From positions 124,001 to 188,000 of the forward strand of contig JAQPZY010000924.1 of assembly GCA_029931535.1 (NCBI GenBank): 64,000 nt of DNA, read 5' to 3'. Under the pieces are notes generated by a model. It was not told the origin of the DNA. It saw nothing but the letters and a program-made list of their open reading frames with translations, and did no database searches. Positions 58,567-64,000 of this stretch are shown piece by piece. Position 1 is the first letter of the stretch. The number at the start of each line of letters is the position of its first letter. Source of the DNA: Margaritifera margaritifera. Lineage: Eukaryota > Mollusca > Bivalvia > Unionida > Margaritiferidae. The translations under genes and the position numbers were made by a program.

Positions 58567-58612
58567 TATATAGATTTTGTGTTACGACCCCTGGGTAAAG
58601 TCCAGTGGAGTC

Positions 58613-58633
58613 GGGGGGGGGGGGGGGGGGGGG
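58613..58633 (+). repeat. Poly(G) tract, 21 G
   Basis: An uninterrupted G run following TGTTACGACCCCTGGG (58579-58594), a sequence like the start of the solo LTR at 22598. A partial LTR may lie here, but I found no matching end. Confidence 0.75.
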
Positions 58634-59037
58634 TTGATAAAAAGCATGGGGATTTGCCATGGAAGCAGCTCTAGATGTAAATGTAAAATGAATTGAGTTA
58701 CTTTATCCCTCCAGAAACTACAAAGATCATGGACCATGATGTGATACGGCAGGTGTTGCTTGCTTGTGTATATCAGTTTATTATTAATAAATATAATACC
58801 ATTTGTCAAAAAAAATCCCCAGTCAAATATTGTATCCCATATAGATGTCTTAGATGATGTTAAGTTCTGATGGATGTTTTTAACTTTAGATCAAGTCCAT
58901 TACATCTCTGATCCAAGTCTGATAATGTTGAATCATGGTGATAATATATGTAGTAAACATTACTTTCTTAACCCCATGGCCAGTAATTGAAAAAGTATTT
59001 ACCTCAATTGCTTATGCCAAATGGTATTGATTTACTA

Positions 59038-59239
59038 GAGGGTCTGCACTAGTTGCCATGCAGAACTGCTTGCAGTACAATCTTGACTGTGGGTGAGTAT
59101 TTGAAGTAGCAGAAGAAAAATTCACACATAATTTAGGGTAAATTTTCTCTCTATAACATTTTCTAAAAAATGCAAATCATCATCAATAAATAACAATTGT
59201 GCAGCAGTTAGTCCTGTGCAACAACTGATGTAGACCCTC
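59038..59239. mobile_element. MITE, GAGGGTCTGCACC family, copy 2
   Basis: The left end GAGGGTCTGCACTAGTTGCC is flanked by TA (59036-59037). The right end, inverted, reads AGAGGGTCTACATCAGTTG and is followed by TTA. About 200 bp, more diverged than copy 1 at 51160 but the same layout. Confidence 0.72.
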
Positions 59240-59702
59240 TTAACTTGCTTCATCCTGTCTATCTCATCCCAGCAGCACCTGCATTACTCCACTCATCCCT
59301 TATTAGGTGTTTAATATAATTAAATGATGTTTACACAAAGAATGGATTCCAGTCAAAGATTGTTATGCAGGGTCAGTTCAGTAGACATGCCCACTATGTT
59401 GGTATCAGCTATCAGCCAATCAGAGAAAAGGGGGTACGCTGTGCTGAGTTGGCCTGCTGGCAGTCATTCAGTTTACAAGTGATCAGTGTCGAGAGTGGAC
59501 AGGTTTTGTTCTTGTATTATCTTCTCTTCTTGCTTCAAGAGTGGTTTCTAGTGGAGCTTGACACTCTTCAGGACTCATTTATAAGCTATACTGGAAACAT
59601 ATTGATATAGTTCTCAATTTCTAGGCATGACGCTAGAACTTTGATTCATCTGGAGTACATTACTTAGAGTACTTTGCCTGATTCTTTCAAGTGGATGTCA
59701 TG

Positions 59703-59826
59703 ACATGTTACACTTTCTATTTCACAAACTCTAATGTTCTGCTGTGGAATTGCTGACTTCTAAGTCATGTTACACCTTCTGCTTCACAAACTCTAATGTT
59801 CTGCTGGGGAATTGCTGACTTCTAAG
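59703..59826 (+). repeat. 61-bp tandem pair
   Basis: CATGTTACACTTTCTATTTC and the following TCTAATGTTCTGCTG...TTGCTGACTTCTAAG occur twice back to back, offset about 61 bp, just before the Ngaro-like element. Confidence 0.8.
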
Positions 59827-59832
59827 AAAAGC

Positions 59833-60353
59833 TTTTGTGTTTTGGTTCTTGTGTATCATGGATAAACCGCATCAACTTTCCCCTTCTTGTGGGTACCACG
59901 GTCATAGATCGGCTAATAACAGACAACAATGGGATGCTCAGTCGCCAAAAAATTGGTCAGTGGGAAAACTGCTTCAAAAAATTTGTGAGATTAACATTAT
60001 TGTGCCTGTTTCTCTAAAGAAGGCTCAGCTTGTGCAGATTTACGAAGAAAATCTGAATCTAATTCAAGATGGCAGCCTAACACAAGCCTTTAGTTTTTGT
60101 GTTTTGGTTCTTGTGTATCATGCATAAACCGCATCAACTTTCCCCTTCTTGTGGGTACCACGGTCATAGATCGGCTAATAACAGACAACAATGGGATGCT
60201 CAGTCGCCAAAAAATTGGTCAGTGGGAAAACTGCTCAAAAAATTAGTGAGATTAACATTATTGTGCCTGTTTCTCTAAAGAAGGCTCAGCTTGTGCAGAT
60301 TTACGAAGAAAATCTGAATCTAATTCAAGATGGCAGCCTAACACAAGCCTTTA
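59833..60353 (+). repeat. 262-bp tandem duplication in Ngaro-like gag
   Basis: Copy 1 (59833-60094) and copy 2 (60095-60353) are almost identical. Each encodes the same gag N-terminal segment. Copy 2 has an in-frame stop after its ATG-like start (CATGCATAAAC) and small deletions near 60232. Confidence 0.9.
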
Positions 60354-61723
60354 GGCCCCTGGATTCGGACATGCCAGGGTGTACACAAGATCCCCAATCC
60401 AGCAGTTGAGATTAAACAGTGGAACCGCTGCCTGCTTGCAGAGGAAGTGAGGGTGTTCAGCTGCTCTGGATGACGTCAGTACCCACAGACACGCCCTTTG
60501 ACCTAGATTAGACTAGGCTCGGTTGTTCTGCCTGTCAGCCATCGGCGAGTCCTTGGCAATCTACCTCTGCGGTTAATCCCTTGCATTCATCTCTGCGCTC
60601 AGCATCGAGAACCAGTCGACTTAGTGCGCAGCTACGAGCAATAGGAATGCTTTGTTCCGCGTCCATGGTAGGTGGGGTTCCTAGCACCGGAGGGATTATT
60701 CAACAACAACAACAAATACACTATGTTCAAGACAGGGATAACCTTCTGTTGGAAGCAGTATCATCTCTCTAAGCAGCAGTGATCAGGATGCAAACCCAGT
60801 TAAATATGACCAACAATACAGGATATCCTTGTACTGAGACACAGTCGCATACCCTCAAAACAGCAACGTCGGCCATGGAAACCAGGTCATGTATCTCTAC
60901 GTCTTTCCCCATTTGTCCTGACAATGGTGTTCCTATCTCAACCCTGCCGGATATTGACCCCGTCAGCTCACAATTGCGGAAGGAGATTATTGCAGGTAAA
61001 TACGTGAATTTATCTTACTTCTAATGCCACATGAATTCAAAGATCAAACATCCATTCAGTCTGGTCAGTGGGGCATGAATTTAGTGGGAAAGTTTCCTGG
61101 TCAAATTTCAAACATCACACAAGTCTGCGACCATAGACTTTCCAGGAATTTGACTATTAGTGAGTTCATACTGGCGTTTAGTCTGTACAAAGCAATTATG
61201 TGTCGGGCCTTCCCTTCCAGAACTCAAGAATTGGATGTATACCAAAAAGAGATGATAAAAAATGCATGCCCTAACAAAAGGAAGTCCAGCATTGTATGAG
61301 TACCACAAAGAATTTGCACGAAAAGCAGCAATTTACTGCAGCTCCATGAACATTAAAGTAGATTGGAGTAGAATCGATCCCAAGCTACAAACTTATGTCT
61401 TATCTGCTTATAAGGTTGTTCCATGCCAGCACTGCAGGAGTTTTGCTCATGCTTCAGACTTCTGTCACCTTGCTCCGCAGACAGCAATTAATCAACCAAG
61501 ACAAAGTCCATCAGTGTATAGACAGAGTACAGTGGATAGACAAGGTCGGAGAAAGATATTGCACTTAGGAAAAGAAATATGTAATAACTTCAATGAAGCA
61601 AAAGGTTGTTTCAGAACAAATTGCAGTAATGCGCACGTGTGCCTGACTTGCAAAAAACCACATTCACAGCTCAAGTGCAACCTGGTGACTAAGCAGGTGC
61701 TGCCACCTACAAAACCACAATGA
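59859..61723 (+). pseudogene. Ngaro-like gag (SAP-like segment and zinc fingers)
   Basis: MDKPHQLSPSCGYHGHRSA, then NWSVGKLLQKICEINIIVPV and SLKKAQLVQIYEENLN, a SAP-like helix pair (known to open many Ngaro gags). A Ser-rich, Gln-run part follows, then LRKEIIAGKYVNLSYF, DHRLSRNLTISEFILAF, YKAIMCRAFPSRTQELDVYQ and LYEYHKEFARKAAIY. The C-terminal zinc fingers are CNNFNEAKGCFRTNCSNAH (C-x8-C-x4-C-x3-H) and CLTCKKPHSQLKC (zinc-knuckle-like). Stops at about 61022 and 61297 and frameshifts make it non-functional. The start is duplicated (see 59833-60353). Confidence 0.7.
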
Positions 61724-61902
61724 CTAAATTAGGAAATAGCGTTACCGACATTCCAAGCAACCACACCTATCAATATCACTAGGCTGCAAGAAGAATTGCA
61801 ACACCATCCTGATAAAGAATTTTTGGACTTATTAATGGTCTCTGCTATGGTTTTCATACGGGACTTTCTCATCAGCCTACTTCTTCATTTGAGTGTTAAA
61901 AT

Positions 61903-62598
61903 TTGGTATCGGCGACATCACAACCTGACGTGGTGGACGTATTACTTGAGTATGAGCTCTCCAACAACTACCTCATAGGCCCCTTTGAAAGACTACCATT
62001 TCCTATATTCTGGATTAGCCCCCTGGGTGTGGTGCAGAGTAAATATTCTGGCAAGTACAGACTTGTTGGAGATCTGTCGGCAGCTCACAGTTCCCTCGAG
62101 CATGAAAGTATCAATGCATTAATCAGCAAAGAAGATTTTTCACTCTTGTACATCATAATAGATGATGCTATTCACATTCTGTTACAGTTAGGAATCGGTG
62201 CTAATATGTGCAAGACTGACATTACTGATGCATTCAAGCTAATTCCCATACTCGCAACATTGTGGCCTCTGTATGGTGTCAAGTGGAGGAATAAATATTA
62301 TTTCTACACCAAGTTAGTGTTTGGTAGTCGAAGTAGTCCTAAGATTTTTGACACACTGTCCAGAGCGATTTCGTTGATAGCTCAACATAATTATGGCATA
62401 TCACATTTCTTGCATTTACTGGATGATTTTTTGTCCATTGACGAGCCGGACTTTCCAGCTGAAAGAACAATGGTACTAATCACATTGATATTCAATAGAT
62501 TATCTATTCCAATTGCTCTCCACAAGACTCTGGTACCATCACCAGTTATGGAATATTTGGGTATAATACTAGACTCTGAGAAAATGGAAGCAAGATAA
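61903..62598 (+). pseudogene. Ngaro-like reverse transcriptase fragment
   Basis: 231 codons open. RT blocks: RLVGDLSAAHSSLEHESIN, MCKTDITDAFKLIPI (first catalytic Asp), TKLVFGSRSSPKIFDTLSRA, and the active site FLHLLDDFLSID with LDD in place of the usual Y-x-DD. MEYLGIILDSEKMEAR closes the domain. The frame breaks at 62596. The catalytic Asp pair is present, but the polyprotein is broken both up- and downstream. Confidence 0.8.
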
Positions 62599-62599
62599 G

Positions 62600-63347
62600 C
62601 TGAGCAGATTAGCTGCACTGATAAAAACTTTCCAGCAAAGGAAATCTTGCACGAAGAGGGAATTGCTGAGTCTTTTGGGCCATTTACATTATGCATGTCG
62701 AGTGATCGCCCCTGGTTGGTCTTTCACGTCGTACCTGATATCCTTGTCAACAACCATCACCGAATTGAATCATCATGTAAAATTGAATAGCAAATGTAGA
62801 CTGGATCTAAAGATGTGGAGTGACTTTCTGGCTCAATGGAATGGAATTTCCTTTTTCTTGGACTCTAATGTTACTATTGCTATAGATTTTGAGCTCTTTA
62901 CTGATGCAGCATCAACTCTTGGATTTGGGGTTTTTTTTCCAAGGCAGATGGTTCCAAGGATCGTGGCCTGACAATTTGGACATATTAGGCAAAGACAAGT
63001 TGTCTATGGCTCTGCTGGAAATCTACCCCATTATAGTTGCAGCCCATCTATGGGGCCATATGTGGCAGAGAAAATGAATTTTGTTCCATTGTGACAATAT
63101 CAGTACAGTTAAGATAATTATGAAATGCCGATCCAAGTCTCCCATGATAATGAAATTGCTCAGGCGTTTAACTTGGATCTCAGCTCAATACTGTTGCAAA
63201 ATTCAAGCCGAATACGTCCCAGGAAAAGATAACCTCATTGCAGATGCTCTCTCTTGTTTTAAGATGGAAAAATTATGGCATCTGGCTCCAACAGCAGAGA
63301 GGACTCCTCACCCATGCCCAGTCTTAGAGGAGCTAATACTCTACTAA
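62600..63347 (+). pseudogene. Ngaro-like RT connection and RNase H fragments
   Basis: Three overlapping frames: LLSLLGHLHYACRVIAPGWS with the RNase H start LFTDAASTLGFGVFF; then FQGRWFQGSWP and MALLEIYPIIVAAHLWGHMW; then (after TGA 63076) LFHCDNISTVKIIMKCRSKS and YVPGKDNLIADALSC. The catalytic Asp-bearing boxes TDAAS, CDN and IADALS are all still readable. Frameshifts occur near 62930 and in the GTTTTTTTT run. Confidence 0.8.
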
Positions 63348-64000
63348 ACAAAACTGTGGACCTGTTACTACAAGCAGCACATAGCCCACGGACACAATCT
63401 GTCTATTTATCCGGTTGGAAAGCCTTCAGACATTTCCTTGTAATGTTGGGCCACTGAGATCATAGGTGTGATCAACCTTCAGCACCCATTGATGAGGATG
63501 CTTTGGTTGATTTTGTGGCATATTGCTTCAAGATTATTCATATTTGATATGCATCTATCAAGCTGTATTTGTGCAGTGTGAAATATTTCTTTTTCAAACT
63601 GGGCATATATCATCCCCATGATGGCCCCTCGTATTCGTGCTGTCCAAGACTGCAAATGGTGTTGCGGGGTGTGAAGAAATCTCAGAGTAACGCACCTAGC
63701 ACAAGGTTACCATCTCCTTCGATATATTGGTGCGCATGTGTACTTTGCTTAAAAAAGGTTTCTTTGGTCCCTGGGTGGATGGTATGCTGCTTGTTGCATC
63801 TTCATTAGCTTTCTTTGCTTTCTTACATTGTGGCGAATTTACAGTTGCGTCAACCACAGAGATGGAGTACTTGCGTATCAGTGACTTTATCATTGCTGGA
63901 GATAATTCTAATGGAACTTGAGTGTTGAGGGTGTCAAAGTCCAATCCATTCCGATATGGGGTGCAGATCAGACTTTTTCCAGTGCATAACGGTACTTGCC
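63340..64000 (+). pseudogene. Ngaro-like tyrosine recombinase, N-terminal part, cut by window end
   Basis: LNKTVDLLLQAAHSPRTQSV, YLSGWKAFRHFL form the SAM-like core-binding domain; EDALVDFVAYCFKII, YASIKLYLCSVKYF follow after stops. The start of the catalytic domain reads SLAFFAFLHCGEFTVAS. In the Ngaro elements I know, this box has an Arg before CGEFT, so LHCGEFT suggests the catalytic Arg became His (CGT to CAT). The His/Arg/Tyr boxes lie beyond the window. Confidence 0.65.

Larger units (their letters stand above)
59861..64000 (+). mobile_element. Decayed Ngaro-like tyrosine-recombinase retrotransposon (partial)
   Basis: The order gag, RT, RNase H, tyrosine recombinase on + and the wording of each block fit Ngaro elements. 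The RT and gag are clearly a different family from the two DIRS copies. Many stops and frameshifts; it extends past the window end, so split direct repeats at the 3' side cannot be checked. Left boundary uncertain. Confidence 0.75.

Noticed and set aside
58579..59300. Another LTR starting at TGTTACGACCC (58579)
   Set aside because: No matching TAACA end or flanking duplication could be found downstream.
1..64000. tRNA, rRNA or viral genes
   Set aside because: I noticed no cloverleaf-like genes with A and B boxes, no rRNA-like blocks and no viral structural or replication genes; the reverse transcriptases belong to DIRS/Ngaro retrotransposons.

Overview
This is a eukaryotic, AT-rich, intron- and repeat-dominated window. 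The one host gene I can identify firmly is EXT2 (exostosin glycosyltransferase 2), read on the + strand. Four coding exons with consensus splice sites and matching phases lie at 28913-29441, 48274-48480, 52001-52217 and 53164-53303. The catalytic C-terminal half is not in the window, so the gene continues to the right. The animal is probably a mollusc, most likely a bivalve. That is inferred from a diverged EXT2, a gene-proximal AGCTC...GAGCT hairpin repeat of a kind I associate with bivalve genomes, and the mix of DIRS/Ngaro tyrosine-recombinase retrotransposons and MITEs. I cannot name the species.

Left third (1-28.9 kb): repeat-rich DNA with no secure host gene. It holds a duplicated G-rich segment with a ~100 bp palindrome (2.3-4.3 kb) and a decayed hAT-like transposase (8.4-9.15 kb). 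Next to that is a fold-back element flanked by a 9-bp target duplication (9197-10473), then a solo LTR flanked by a 5-bp duplication (10747-12066). Two weak candidate exons lie on the - strand. A broken DIRS-like retrotransposon (18.8-25.3 kb) has its reverse transcriptase split by a 2.5 kb insertion, and that insertion carries a pogo/Tigger-like transposase fragment and another solo LTR.

Middle (28.9-48.3 kb): EXT2 exon 1 is followed by an 18.8 kb intron built almost entirely of tandem arrays. In order these are a ~141 bp repeat, a 28-bp minisatellite that arose inside that repeat, a 66-bp array, a ~7 kb array of 34/35-bp units with kilobase-scale duplicated blocks, and a 24-bp AT-rich array. 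A structurally complete DIRS-type retrotransposon (38621-45420) sits in the 34-bp array. It has perfect 158-bp inverted terminal repeats, an internal complementary region that copies both outer ends, a gag-like ORF, a gag-RT-RNase H-methyltransferase-like ORF and an overlapping tyrosine recombinase ORF with all expected catalytic residues. The junctions show integration across a shared TTT without target duplication, as expected for recombination of a circular DNA intermediate.

Right third (48.3-64 kb): three further EXT2 exons separated by introns with degenerate ~150 bp repeats, two copies of one TA-flanked MITE family, and a 1.2 kb element with GTCAAACCTGTC ends. From ~59.8 kb to the window edge lies a decayed Ngaro-like retrotransposon (SAP-like and zinc-finger gag, RT, RNase H, start of a tyrosine recombinase), running off the right end.

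I found no rRNA, tRNA or CRISPR. The most interesting material is the intact DIRS element with its palindromic coding minisatellite and its long open overlapping frame, and the fold-back element with tandem-repeat arms.
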